Positions 10,748-20,213 of a DNA stretch of 64,000 bases are shown here, piece after piece. The position numbers were made by a program, and so were the translations under genes. Position 1 is the stretch's first letter; the number at the start of each line of letters is the position of its first letter. Under the pieces are notes generated by a model. The model was given only the letters and a program-made list of their open reading frames with translations. It did no database searches and was not told the DNA's origin. Source of the stretch: Periplaneta americana (lineage: Eukaryota > Arthropoda > Insecta > Blattodea > Blattidae); the NCBI RefSeq assembly GCF_040183065.1, contig NC_091123.1, positions 13,114,001-13,178,000 of the forward strand, written 5' to 3'.

Positions 10748-11239
10748 AAATTTACAAATAGGCTACAATAAAAATCAATGATAGTGAATGTACAGAAAAA
10801 AATCCAGATTCTTACCTACAAAACTGTAGAAGCCTTAATGATTGGGATGAAAGAAACGCACAAAATAATTATTAGTCTATAGCGAAGAAACGTGACTTAA
10901 AGTTGAAACTTCAAGAGCGTGGACTTTTACGGATCTTTGATATTATGACGTCATTAGGAGAGTTTCCAATCGTCTTACACACTTGCAACTTTGGAAACGT
11001 GTAGATTAGGGTATTAGGAACGATTTTCAAAAAAAGCGAAAAAAGAAAAAAATAATAAGTTTTTTTTCCAACAATATATTTTCTCTATTCCAGGTCTCCC
11101 ATGAGGCATACAATGAGAAGTAGGATCCTATGTGTCACTTATTAACCTTAATTTTTCACCACTGAACTTGTTATTTATAATAGCATTTGATAAGTGGTCA
11201 AGTTTGGCCCATTTTAGGGTACCCTAGCATTATCCTCGT
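10748..11239. other. Unassigned AT-rich DNA
   Basis: It may include the continuation of the (TTTA)n retroposon split by LINE-A. No coding frame recognised. Confidence 0.3.
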
Positions 11240-11560
11240 TCCACCATTGCTTCATTATCGTGGCAACCGGCTGGCTATGCAGGCACTGTCAGCCGATGAC
11301 AGGTGGCGAAACAGTATTTGGAGTGGTATTGAATAAAAACACAGTCCGAGCGGTGGGCGGCGACATCAAAGGCACGAAGCGATGCGCGTGCGCTGTGTGT
11401 CCCATTGTTCTTCTTGGAAATACGGGTTAATAGTGGATGTCTCCCACAGCACGGTTTTTGCTCAACCCTGATGTCGCCATTTCTGAACCCGCGCTGCCGA
11501 CTCTGGAGTTCTGCAACTCTCTTTAAAAAAGACGCTGCTTTAATTGACACTACAGTACTG
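11240..11560. other. GC-richer island without ORF (candidate regulatory DNA)
   Basis: CpG-containing block with GCGGTGGGCGGCGACATC and GCGATGCGCGTGCGC. It differs in composition from the AT-rich flanks and is unrelated to any repeat in the window. A 91-codon minus-strand frame crosses it but has no recognisable domain. Confidence 0.3.
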
Positions 11561-11578
11561 AACTATTGAAAGTAATGG

Positions 11579-11579
<1 letters not shown>

Positions 11580-11635
<56 letters not shown>

Positions 11636-11646
11636 TAATAATAATA
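11580..11646. repeat. (AAT)n microsatellite, tail of the left Penelope-like copy
   Basis: About 22 units at the 3' end of the minus-strand Penelope-like fragment. A TACATCTTGATTACAC-like end also precedes the copy at 18307. Confidence 0.9.
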
Positions 11647-12056
11647 CATCTTGATTACACAACTTATAAGACTGTATCACTTCGGAATATGTATGATAAG
11701 AACTTTCTTGTGTTAAATTTTAACGTACCTTGTTAACATGTCTCGACCTATTTTGAGTCATCTTCGGAACTGGTCGTTGTTGGTCTTGGCGCCTCTTGTT
11801 TCCTGTGTGGGTGCGTTCGTAGTGTAGAGTCAAAGAGTGTATGTGTTTTGAAGTTGAGTTGTGTGTTGAGAATATCGTTGGGGTGTGTTTTCGTGTGTTT
11901 GTATATTTCATATTGTTCTAGTGTGTTGAGTTTCTGGGTTTTTGGTTGGATGTGCAATATTTCCACGTCTGTGTTGATGTCTCTGTAGGTGTGGTTGGCA
12001 TTTGTGATGTGTTCTGCATATGTGGAGGTGTTTTGTAATTTTTTTATGGCTGTGAC
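11647..12056 (-). pseudogene. Penelope-like element 3' end: GIY-YIG endonuclease C-terminus (left arm)
   Basis: The minus-strand frame 11748-12056 encodes residues such as TYAEHITNANHTYRDINTD, VEILHIQPK and LNTLEQYEIYKHTKTHPN. This is the typical tail of the GIY-YIG endonuclease domain that Penelope-like retroelements carry after their reverse transcriptase. The upstream GIY-YIG catalytic part is missing, so the copy is 5'-truncated. The frame ends TSSEDDSK-stop, with the stop in a hairpin loop (11740-11766). It faces a second copy starting at 12057, forming a large inverted repeat with a 63-bp spacer belonging to this arm. Confidence 0.8.
11740..11766 (-). ncRNA. Hammerhead-like motif, degenerate
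   Basis: CCGAAGA replaces CTGAAGA and GAGAC replaces GAAAC relative to the facing copy. The stem (GAC/GTC) is weakened. Probably inactive. Confidence 0.3.
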
Positions 12057-12369
12057 CACACCTACAGAGACATCAACACAGACATGGAAATACTGCACAT
12101 CCAACCAAAAAGCCAGACACTCAACACACTAGAACAATATGAAATATACAGACACACGAAAACACACCCCAACGATATTCTCAACACACAACTCAATTTC
12201 AAAACACATACACTCTTTGACTCTACATTACGAACGCACCCACACAGGAAACAAGAGGCGCCAAGACCAACAACGACCAATTCTGAAGATGACCGAAAAT
12301 AGGTCGAAACATGTTAACAAGGTACGTTAAAATTTAACACAAGAAAGTTCTTATCATACATATTCCGAA

Positions 12370-12372
<3 letters not shown>
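12057..12372 (+). pseudogene. Penelope-like element 3' end: GIY-YIG endonuclease C-terminus (right arm)
   Basis: The plus-strand copy is nearly the exact reverse complement of 11690-11993. It encodes MEILHIQPKSQTLNTLEQYE and the ending RPTTTNSEDDRK-stop, with the stop at the hairpin at 12283-12310. It begins abruptly at CACCTACAG, so less of the endonuclease remains than in the left arm. Its 3' end is replaced by (AAT)n at 12372. Transcription through both arms would give a hairpin RNA of about 300 bp. Confidence 0.8.
12283..12310 (+). ncRNA. Hammerhead-like motif
   Basis: CTGAAGA, T, GACC/GGTC stem with a GAAAATA loop, then GAAAC followed by ATGTTAAC. AAC after the putative cleavage triplet can pair with nearby GTT-type sequence only weakly here. 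The loop carries the TAG stop of the upstream frame. The core is complete if N7 is A. Activity unproven. Confidence 0.4.

Positions 12373-12427
<55 letters not shown>
12372..12427. repeat. (AAT)n microsatellite
   Basis: Perfect tract at the truncated 3' edge of the right Penelope-like arm. Confidence 0.95.
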
Positions 12428-12429
<2 letters not shown>

Positions 12430-12480
12430 GAGGAGAACCCCTTTTTAACGAATTTCTGATTGATTACTGAGGGGTTTCCC

Positions 12481-13058
12481 TTAAAGGGTTAGGTAAAATT
12501 TTGGAAATATTCAACATTTTTTCTTCCATTACTGTATCTTGTACAATAATGAAAATTGGTATGTGTAAAACGCTGTCCTTCTGCTATATGAAAAAAATAT
12601 TTTTACGATTTAAAAAAAATTATGTACTTTTTTATTTTTTTTTTTTTTCAAAATTCAGTTCACTGTGCAGTGATGAGGCGTTTCCCACATAATTAAAAAA
12701 CTATCTAACATTCTGTGATGGAATTTTTTGTGTGTATTTATGCGTGTCATATCTACAATATGATGCAAGATCACTTCTCTACCTTTGATAGAGTGTCTAA
12801 TAAAAAATAAATTCATTTTTAAAAATGGTCAAATATCAGTATTTTCTTCTAACACAAACAAATATTTATTAAGGAATTTAGTTGAAAGAGCATGATATTA
12901 TAAACATGAATTTCAGCAACAAAATAAACGAGAGAGAACATGAAAAAGTTAAAAAGTTGATGAGTTATAAGGGAAACGCTTCATCACTGCACAGTGAACT
13001 GCCACCATTTTGAATTTTGAAAAAAATATATATAAATAATTTTTTTAAACCGTAAAAA

Positions 13059-13089
<31 letters not shown>

Positions 13090-13216
13090 TCATATCGCAG
13101 TAGGACAGTGTTTTACACATATCAATTTTCATTATTGTACAAGATACAGTAATGGAGGAAAAAATGTTGAATATTTCCAAAAATTTTACTGCTGTAAGCT
13201 GGACCTAATTCCTTAA
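12481..13216. mobile_element. TTAA-target MITE, copy 1
   Basis: TTAA lies on both sides (12481-12484, 13213-13216). Terminal inverted repeats of about 200 bp begin AGGGTTAGG and include CATTACTGTATCTTGTACAA and a CACTGCACAGTG-type palindrome. The second arm contains a (TA)n stretch at 13064-13080. The short frames in the arms (MEIFNIFSSITV) are shadows of the repeat, not genes. A second copy is at 28498-29235. TTAA fits piggyBac- or Kolobok-like superfamilies, and the termini do not decide between them. Confidence 0.85.
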
Positions 13217-13904
13217 TATAAAATTAATAATTAATAATTTTAATTTTAGTAAATATTCCATTTTAGGAGGAATTTATGTACAATGAAATGATGTTGCAGA
13301 ACTGAAGACTCAAATTCTGTCAGTAAAAGAGACTGATTGGTGACTGTTCAGTTTAATTTTTAAAAACGGGTGTGCACTGACGCAAAAACTAATTTGTAAG
13401 ATCTCGCCTAACGTGAATAAGCTACCACTCCTTTTGTGCTAGGATGGACTTTTCCAAACGAACTTCGGTTCCAGGAAATCGGGAAAATCTTCTTTCCTCC
13501 CCTTCTAAGACCAATATGGAACGAACTTTCCAGAGCAGTGTTCATCTGTAAGTTTTTCTCTTACATTTTAAATAACATTTTTTGTAATTTTTTTGGGAAT
13601 TTTTGCATTTTTCTTCCGGTATTTTTATTTTAAATATGCGCAAAATACTAAAAGTGCGCTTTTCAGAGACAAACATAGTTTTTAGGCATTTATAGGAGTT
13701 TATGATTCAGTTAGATATTTTAGGTCTTATAGACTTTCAATAGGGGCATTCTGTATGCATGAAACATGGAGATATTTGAATAAAATCTAGGATACAGCCT
13801 AGCAAACAAAATAGGTACGGAACTATAAATCCGTTCCCTAGTCATAAGTGCAATAGGTACAACAATTTTCCACAATGTAATTGCACTTTCAGATAATGTC
13901 CAGT
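13217..13904. other. Unassigned AT-rich DNA
   Basis: No supported gene. A 65-codon plus frame at 13436 has no recognisable domain. Confidence 0.4.
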
Positions 13905-14325
13905 TGTCCAGGTTTCACTTCCAAAAATAACAGTCGTCGATTTGACAATTCTCTTATATAGGGTATTCTTATTTCTTACTTTAAGTTTTTGGAAGTGTAT
14001 TGGCTTTATAATTTTATCTAATGCTGTGAGACATCGGTTACTAATTACAATTTTTCCTTTAATGTAGGCCTATCTTAAAGGCCTAATATCATTGCTATCT
14101 GTAACTGTTGAACCAAGTACTTAAAACAGAAAACCTTTTTGTAAAAGGTAGGTTATAATTTAAAAGGATAATATTTACAATATTAATTTTTGTTTATATT
14201 ATTCATAACCTATATTTTGTTAAGTTTATTAATTTCCAGACTAGATAGGCCTACATTTGTTTCATTCTGTGCTTCAAAATTCCAGTAAGATTATTCAAAT
14301 AACAACATCATCAGCAAATGCTAAA
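13905..14325 (-). mobile_element. LINE-D reverse transcriptase fragment
   Basis: Minus-strand pieces encode the FADDVV active-site motif (about 14300-14322), a KYLV stretch and a LYKRIVKSTTVIFGSETWTT stretch. This order matches the palm-to-thumb region of non-LTR RTs such as LINE-A, but the sequence is different, so it is another family. Many stops and indels. Confidence 0.65.
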
Positions 14326-14356
14326 AATTGAGATAGTAGGCTAAACACATTTCGGT

Positions 14357-15159
14357 TCGAGTTGGAATGAAACTTATCAAAATTCTAACAGTGGTATTAA
14401 TATTATTAAAGATTGGCTGGATGCTCACTTACTTTCTTTGAACGTTTCTAAAACAAAATTAATACCATTTTCATTAACATCACATGGCCTTGAGCAACTA
14501 AAAATAAATAATAATAGAAGTATAACAATACATGATTGTAACCTATCTACTTGCTCATGTAACGCTTTGAGTATATCCACACAAGTTAAATATTTAGGCA
14601 TTATTATTGACCAACATTTAAAATGGGACAAACATATCTCCTTTCTGTGTAACAGATTGCGTAACACAATCCACAAATTTTCCATTCTACGCTCTTATTT
14701 ATCTGTTTCTGTTCTGCGTACTGTTTACTTAGCTCTGTTTCAATCAATAACTCAGTACCTGGTATTTTAGGTTGGGGAGGAATGGCAAAATCGACTCTCC
14801 ATCCTTTAAATTTGCTCCAAAAAAGAATTATCAAAATTTGTCTATATAAACTTTTTGATTACCCAACAAAATTAATTTTTCAGGAATTTGATGTATCAAA
14901 TCTAGAACAAATTTATAAACAAACATTGCTGATTTACTTCCATAAAAACCACAATAAATTTAAATTTGATCCTCACGAATACCATACGAGACAAAACTAC
15001 AGTTTCTTTCTAAATACTCCCAAATGCCACACAACTGCTGGATTAAAACACAGCAGAAATTTTGGGCCCAAAATATATAATGCATTAATTAGAGCTTACC
15101 CTGAGCTAAGTACACTTAACACACATAGATTTAAGAAACAAATCAGATTAATTATTTAA
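14357..15159 (+). mobile_element. Jockey/CR1-like LINE reverse transcriptase C-terminal half (LINE-J1)
   Basis: The plus-strand frame opens with KDWLDAHLLSLNVSKTK and continues with STQVKYLGIIIDQHLKWDKH, the usual RT thumb signature. A frameshift near 14770 is followed by LHPLNLLQKRIIKICL and RNFGPKIYNALIRAYPE, ending TLNTHRFKKQIRLII-stop at 15159. This end is typical of Jockey/CR1-type LINEs, where the protein terminates in a conserved RFKK-like tail. The palm with the catalytic aspartates is absent, so this is a 5'-truncated, frame-shifted copy. Confidence 0.82.
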
Positions 15160-15702
15160 TTGTTTAAGCTAATTGAGTTAAAAATTGATACTCTAATATT
15201 CATGTACTTTTGTATTTTCTATTTGTAGGGTAAACATTGGTAATTTCGTGATAATTTCATGAAAACTAATTTAAAATGGAAATGTGTAAATATATCCTTA
15301 TTCCGATTTTTTCATCTAAAAGACGATAATTTGCTGTACAAATTTGGAGACATAAAAGATTGGATACGTTCTTGAATATGTGCCAAAGACCACTTTTACA
15401 ACTTAAGCTGAAAGGTTGGTTATTTTGTGATAACCTTGATAATTTCGTGATATTGCATTGATAATTTCGTGAGAGGTAGAAGAATTGTGGAAAAATTCAT
15501 TAAAGTCAAATGAAATTCTCATTTATTGTTACAAGACTTCAAACATAGTAATTCCGTCTAATATTCATAGTAAGAAAACATAGAAATACATATCAACACG
15601 CAATAAGTATGAAATCAAAGTAAAAATTGAAATTGAAAAGGGATCTTCTTTGCCCTGAAAGGGTGAACACTTTTATTACGGACTTTACTATAGCCTATAA
15701 TA
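15160..15702. other. AT-rich spacer with GATAATTTCGTGA repeats
   Basis: Short dispersed repeats of GATAATTTCGTGA and variants at about 15238-15258 and 15436-15476. No coding frame. Includes the probable LINE-J1 3' UTR. Confidence 0.4.
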
Positions 15703-16275
15703 CTAGGGTAACTCCAAAAGTTATGCATAAAGTTTGTTTAAAAATTATATTTTTATCCTACATATTTGCTATTTTCACAGAATGTAGATGCATCCTTAAG
15801 GAACAAAATGTCACTTTTCCACATAATCCCCGTCCCTTTCAACTACCTTACGTAACCTAGGAACGAGGGCCTGTAGACCAGCACGGTAAAAGTCTGGACC
15901 AACACGTCTGAGCCACTCTTTAGCAGCGTGCACAAGGGAGTCATCTTCTAACCTCGTTCCGCGAAGGGATCCTTCAGTTTACCAAAGAGATGGTAATCGC
16001 ACGGTGCCAGTTCAGGACTGTAAGGCGGGTGTTTCAGTGTTGTCTATCCGAATTTTCTGATCTGGTCTGTGGTCTTGTGACTGACATATGGCTGTGCGTT
16101 GTCGTGCAATAGCAGAACATCCTGCTTCTCCCGATGTCGTCGAACACGACTCAGTCTAACTTGAAGTTTCTTGAGACTTGCAACATACCCGTCAGAATCA
16201 ATGGCGGTTCCGTGTGGCATGATGTCCACAAGCAAGAGTCCTTCTGAATCGAAAAACACAGTAATGTTATTGTGC
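15703..16275 (-). mobile_element. Mariner (DD34D) transposase fragment
   Basis: The minus strand encodes the C-terminal half of a mariner transposase: VFFDSEGLLLVDIMPHGTA, then LLLHDNAQPYVSHK with the second catalytic Asp, then PPYSPELAPCDYHLF with the third. Exactly 34 residue positions separate the last two Asp residues, matching DD34D. A TAG stop replaces the residue after IRKFG, and frames shift beyond WLRRVG, so it is dead. TAGGGTAACTCCAAAAG at 15703-15722 resembles a mariner terminal repeat. The N-terminal half and other terminus are missing: the element is cut at about 16275. Confidence 0.88.
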
Positions 16276-16309
16276 TCAATGAACTCTCTTAATTTTGTGA
16301 TATATTTTG

Positions 16310-16416
16310 TAGAACTGATCTGAACTGCGCCCGAGCACGAGCTTCTGCTCTTCCGGGCTGCAATGCTTAATGTAGCTCAAGTGTATAGTGTTAAATAAAT
16401 GAAATGAAATGAAATG
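16310..16416 (+). mobile_element. Short retroposon 3' end with (GAAAT)n tail
   Basis: A GC-richer segment (GCCCGAGCACGAGC) leads to AAATAA and a (GAAAT)n tail. Typical of a LINE 3' end. No coding part. Confidence 0.5.
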
Positions 16417-16849
16417 ATGAATAGGCTAAATGCTGATTTAGTTAAACCAATCTGATTGTACTGTAGTGTAGCCTAAGATGTGAAGCGGTCCTTCTCTCGC
16501 TCAGTAAAATATTGTAATAAATTCTCAAAAAGAAATATCACAATATTACCAACCATTACCCTATATCATGAAGAAGATTATGATAATGATAAGCATGATG
16601 AGAATAATGATCATAATTGAGCAATGTTAGTAAAGTTTATATCTGTGTCTAAGTTAGTTGATAATGAAGAAGATGATGATGGTGAAGTATCGCGGTGTCA
16701 CAGCGCTTTGTGTACACTTCTCTGTGAGAGAAAGTAACATAAGACTAATGGCTGTGACAGAAGTAGCTTTGGATTGTGGGTCTGCACCACGCCACGCCAC
16801 AATAATAGTTGTAAGTGTCGCGCGTGTTAACAAGATGCGGATTGTCTCC
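16417..16849. other. Unassigned AT-rich DNA
   Basis: A GATGAT/ATAATGAT-rich patch at 16565-16610 is followed by ordinary sequence. No supported feature. Confidence 0.35.
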
Positions 16850-17140
16850 CAGAACGCCGACACTCGGCAGTTACTCACGTGTGTATTTTTAACCGCCTTG
16901 TTTTCTGGGTAGACAATAGAAAAAAGCGCAACACAGACAGGCGAGGCGGTTCGTCGCTGCAGCTCTATTCCGGAGCCCCGACGCTTTTACGGGTCCTGGG
17001 TTCATTCTCCGGCGAACCTGTCTGTACTGTCCCCGAGTCAAGGTCCATAAATCTCACACAACATAATGACGATGGTGGCGGTGATAACTCAGGAATGCAT
17101 CAACAGAATTAAACTGGGGCTTGTTGCCTGTTGGTCCTCG
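16850..17140. other. GC-richer island (candidate regulatory DNA)
   Basis: CpG-containing sequence with paired GGCGAGGCGG and CCGGAGCCCCGACG, not related to any repeat in the window. Short plus-strand frames are not convincing. Confidence 0.3.
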
Positions 17141-17454
17141 GTAAGGGCTTTTGTTCCTCCTTTTACTCCAATTCACATTTCATCTTCAATCCACAGTTTA
17201 TCTGTCGTAATCATAGGTGTTATGTGTGATGTTATATGAGTATTAAAATCTGGTCTGCCGAACTTGTTCAGATGGCACAACATTGCCCATTGAACAAAAA
17301 GTTTAATAAAGTTTTATTCTCTCTTGCACTTTAATATTAACGTAATAAAGTAGGCTTAGATCTACTACAGATTTGTTCCAGGGCGGTTCAGAATCGATTA
17401 TGAACTGTCTGCTCATGTGTAGCAGCTCAATGTGCGTTCCAACAAGACTCGAAC
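17141..17454. other. Unassigned spacer
   Basis: No feature recognised. Confidence 0.35.
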
Positions 17455-17520
17455 TGCAAATCTAGTCTTTCAGGTAAGGCTCCCTGTGAAGCAGATTTGA
17501 ATAATTTCGAGGGAAAAATT

Positions 17521-17595
17521 GTTCCGGGGCCGGGTATCGATCCCGGGACCTCTGGTTGAACGTACCAGCGCTCTGCCAACTGAGCTATCCGGGAA
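17521..17595 (-). repeat. tRNA-like module of SINE-1
   Basis: Pol III-type A and B boxes and a 7-nt anticodon-like loop with GTT in the anticodon place between CTGGT/ACCAG stems. The B box has an A in place of the second conserved T (GGGATCGAT), and the module sits in a repeat, so it is not called a functional tRNA. Confidence 0.65.
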
Positions 17596-17720
17596 CTCCA
17601 CCCGACACCGCCTCAACTTTTCCCTTTATATCCACACAACTCGCGTGGGCTGACGAAACGCCAGAGACCCACATCGAGTGCACATAATCTCTGTGTGACT
17701 TTGAATTGTGGTTTTCTGTT

Positions 17721-17790
17721 AACGTAGCTCAGTTGGCAGAGCGCTGGTACGTTCAACCAGAGGTCCCGGGATCGATACCCGGCCCCAGAA
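17721..17790 (+). repeat. tRNA-like module of SINE-1 (acceptor side replaced)
   Basis: Same head as the neighbouring modules, but its 5' acceptor strand is fused to GTTAAC rather than TTCCCGGA, so the acceptor stem cannot form. Confidence 0.6.
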
Positions 17791-18006
17791 CAATTTTTCC
17801 CTTGAAATTATTCAAATCTGCTTTACAGGGAGCCTTACCTGAAAGACTAGATTTGCATAATATATACGTCACTGTGTACGTTAACAGAAAACCACAATTT
17901 CAAGTCACACAGAGATTGTGTGCACTCGATGTGGGTCTCTGGCATTTCGTCAGCCCACGCGAGTTGTGTGGATATAAAGGGAAAAGTTGAGACAATGTCG
18001 GGTGGA

Positions 18007-18082
18007 GTTCCCGGGTAGCTCAGTTGGCAGAGCGCTAGTACGTTCAACCAGAAGTCCCGGGATCGATACCCGGCCCCGGAAC
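18007..18082 (+). repeat. tRNA-like module of SINE-1
   Basis: Full head with TTCCCGG start, A box and B box, followed by GGAACAGTTTTTCCC. Confidence 0.65.
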
Positions 18083-18306
18083 AGTTTTTCCCTTGAAATT
18101 ATTCAAGACTCGAACTGATGCCGAAACAATACTAAAGTCCCAGTTCCCTGTTCCAACATGTTTAGAACTCGTTCGGAACGAGTGAAATTGGTTCTCGATT
18201 AAGAGCAGGAACTATGTAAATTCTGAACTGCTGATGCATGCGCAGATGGTTTAATCTGAAGTTATGGTTGAAGTCTTCGAAACTAGACAGGTTAAAATAA
18301 AGAAAA

Positions 18307-19075
18307 TACATCTTGATTACACAACTTTTAACACTACAGGCCTATCACTTTGGAAAACGTATTGTGTGTCTTTCACGTGTTAAATTTTATGTTACCTTGT
18401 TACCATGTTTCGGCCTGCTATTGACGGTCATCAGAACTGGTTGTTGTTTGTCTTGGCGCCTTTTGTTTTGTCTCCTGTGGGAGTGTGTTTGTGTAGTGTA
18501 ATGTGGAGTCAAAGAGTGTGTGTGTCCTGAAATTAAGTTGTGTGTTGAGAATTTCATTTGGATGTGTTTTTGTGTGTTTGTATATTTCCTATTGTTCTAG
18601 TGTGTTTAGTTTCTGGCTTTTTGGTTGGATATGTAGAATTTCCATATCTGTGTTGATGTCTCTGTACGTGTGGTTAGCATTTGTGATGTGTTCTACATAG
18701 GCTATGTGGAAGTGTTTTGTAATTTTGTTATGACTGTGATGTGTTCTTTGTAACGTGTTTGAAATGATCTGTCTGTCTGTCCTATGTATGTTGCAGGTGT
18801 TACATTTGAGTTTGTATACGCCTGTGTGGTTATAAGTTATTTGTTTGTTTGTGTTGTTTGTGTGTGGAGATGTTTTTGTAGAGTATTATTTGTTCTGTAT
18901 GCGATGTTGTAATTAAATTTCTTGAACGAGGTTGCAATCTTGTGTGTGTTTTTATTTCCGTATGTTAGTGTGATGTATTTTTTGTATTCTTGTGTTTGTG
19001 TTGCATTCTTATGTCTTATGCTTTTTGCGATTATGTTTTATCTTTCGTATTATGTTGTCTATTATGTTGGGGTTG
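18307..19075 (-). pseudogene. Penelope-like element 3' portion with GIY-YIG domain remnant
   Basis: This is the longest Penelope-like copy here. On the minus strand, about 18780-18840 encodes HTGVYKLKCNTCN, the GIY-YIG entry motif with its Cys pair, followed after frameshifts by a RYKEH-like stretch, an ILHIQPK region near 18630 and a LNTLE-like region. The ending TTSSDDRQ-stop lies at 18407-18434. Penelope-like elements encode an RT followed by this endonuclease, but the RT is absent. Several frameshifts make it a pseudogene. The facing fragment at 19076-19310 makes the pair inverted. Confidence 0.75.
18407..18434 (-). ncRNA. Hammerhead-like motif with CTGATGA
   Basis: A 3-bp in-frame deletion relative to the other copies turns CTGAAGATGA into CTGATGA. 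GAAAC and ATGGTAAC follow. The helix between the two core strands is poorly paired, so activity is doubtful despite the canonical-looking core. Confidence 0.3.
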
Positions 19076-19310
19076 TACAAACATACGAAAACACATCCAA
19101 ATGAAATTCTCAACACACAACTCAATTTCAGAATACACACTCTTCGACTTCACATTGCACTACACAAACACACCCCCACATGAAACAAAACAAAATGTAC
19201 CAAGACCAGCAACAACCAGTTCTGAAGATGGCCAATAGCAGCCCAAAACATGTTAACAAGGTAACATAAAATTTAACACGTGAAAGACACATAATACGTT
19301 TTCTAAAATA
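19076..19310 (+). pseudogene. Penelope-like element 3' end, right arm
   Basis: Plus-strand fragment matching the last part of the facing copy: NTQLNFRIHTL and an ending TTSSEDGQ-stop. The core reads CTGAAGA...AAAAC (19222-19249), one substitution from GAAAC. It ends at family Z. Confidence 0.7.
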
Positions 19311-19315
19311 GTACA

Positions 19316-19970
19316 TTATGCAACGAGCCTATAATGAAGGTAATTAAGAAGCGAGTATGGATATTTATGAAACGAGCACAAGCGAGTTTCATAATGTTCA
19401 TACGAGCTTCTTAATTACCATTATAGGCGAGTTTCATACGACTTTTTATGCTCGACCATATTTCTAACTTGATATTATTAATTTTCTTTGTATCTGACCT
19501 TGACCAATGTCCCGTATGTTGTGAGATGTGCGGAGACGCGAAAGTATTGATTTTTTCCGAGGAACAAATGTTCACATTGACCTTGCTAGGCCATAAGAAC
19601 CTACAGAGATAACATTGAAATTAAATTAGACATTGAAAAACGAGATGACAAATTGAATTTATTTGAATATTATTTACAATTAATGCTAATTATTATAGTA
19701 ACAGAACATAACCTTCTGCGACAGTATTGGATTTCCAGCCTCCGTGACTTTTCGCTAATTCTCTTTCGATTGCATATCCGAGAATAATCGATACTTGCGG
19801 TTTTATAACGGTAGAAAGCTGACCTGTCATTGGCTGAACAGTTGTAACCTGAGTCGTCATTGGCTGAAAGACCTGACCTTTAATGAGTAGGTGTACTTTA
19901 ATGACATGCATTAAAGGTCTGCTATCAGGTGTATAATTACTACATTTCGGCATGGTCGAGCATAAAAAAT
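19316..19970. mobile_element. Repeat family Z, copy 1
   Basis: One of three copies (also 24760-25353 and 53312-53926). It starts TTATGCAACGAGCCTATAAT, has a strong internal hairpin (CCTATAAT...ATTATAGG with GAAACGAGC...GAGTTTCAT), then TTTTTATGCTCGACCAT, which recurs inverted at the right end. The right end encodes a conserved minus-strand start MPKCSNYTP. This copy has an extra block with two CATTGGCTGAA repeats at about 19828-19870. Probably a non-autonomous DNA transposon. Confidence 0.75.
19693..19951 (-). pseudogene. Conserved short ORF of family Z (MPKCSNYTP...)
   Basis: All three family Z copies carry a minus-strand frame containing PKCSNYTP, PLM and IKVHL.IK.QVF in the same place (M in copies 1 and 3). 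The protein-level match runs about 30 residues, then copy 1 diverges. It may be the N-terminal exon of a lost transposase or chance conservation between young copies. No domain recognised. Confidence 0.4.
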
Positions 19971-20213
19971 ATTTCACCATGAGTGATTTGGAAGATATTT
20001 TATGAATTATTAAGTTCGGAAAATGAATATAATTTTAATATGAGAAGAAAGTCCGAAGGCCGTGAAAGAAGAGTTCAAGAAACGTTCCAACAACATAGCC
20101 TAAAATCCCGTGCTAGTTCTGGCAACGTACACAACTGATGCATGCGTACAAAGAAGTTCGGTATTAGTTCGGAACGTGGTCTGGATTGTTTTCTGGAACA
20201 AACCGTATGTTTT

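Larger units (their letters stand above)
17455..18110. mobile_element. SINE-1 cluster: three tRNA-like modules in an inverted arrangement
   Basis: A unit of about 270 bp occurs on the minus strand (17455-17724) and again on the plus strand (17882-18108). A third tRNA-like module plus 3' body sits between them (17721-17880). Each unit has a GTTAACAGAAAACCACAA-like start, a GTGGATATAAAGGGAAAAG stretch, a tRNA-like head with A box (TAGCTCAGTTGG) and B box (GGGATCGATACCC), then GGAACAATTTTTCCC. The arms can fold back on each other. The same family occurs at 40398-40620. Confidence 0.75.

Noticed and set aside
12501..12692. Short ORF MEIFNIFSSITV..., also at 12965-13180 and 28985-29200
   Set aside because: The same peptide comes from the arms of a TTAA MITE in both orientations; it is a repeat shadow, not a gene.
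18503..19183. Cys/Val/Leu-rich ORFs resembling membrane proteins
   Set aside because: Antisense translations of the Penelope-like endonuclease region (Thr/His/Asn-rich sense strand gives hydrophobic antisense).
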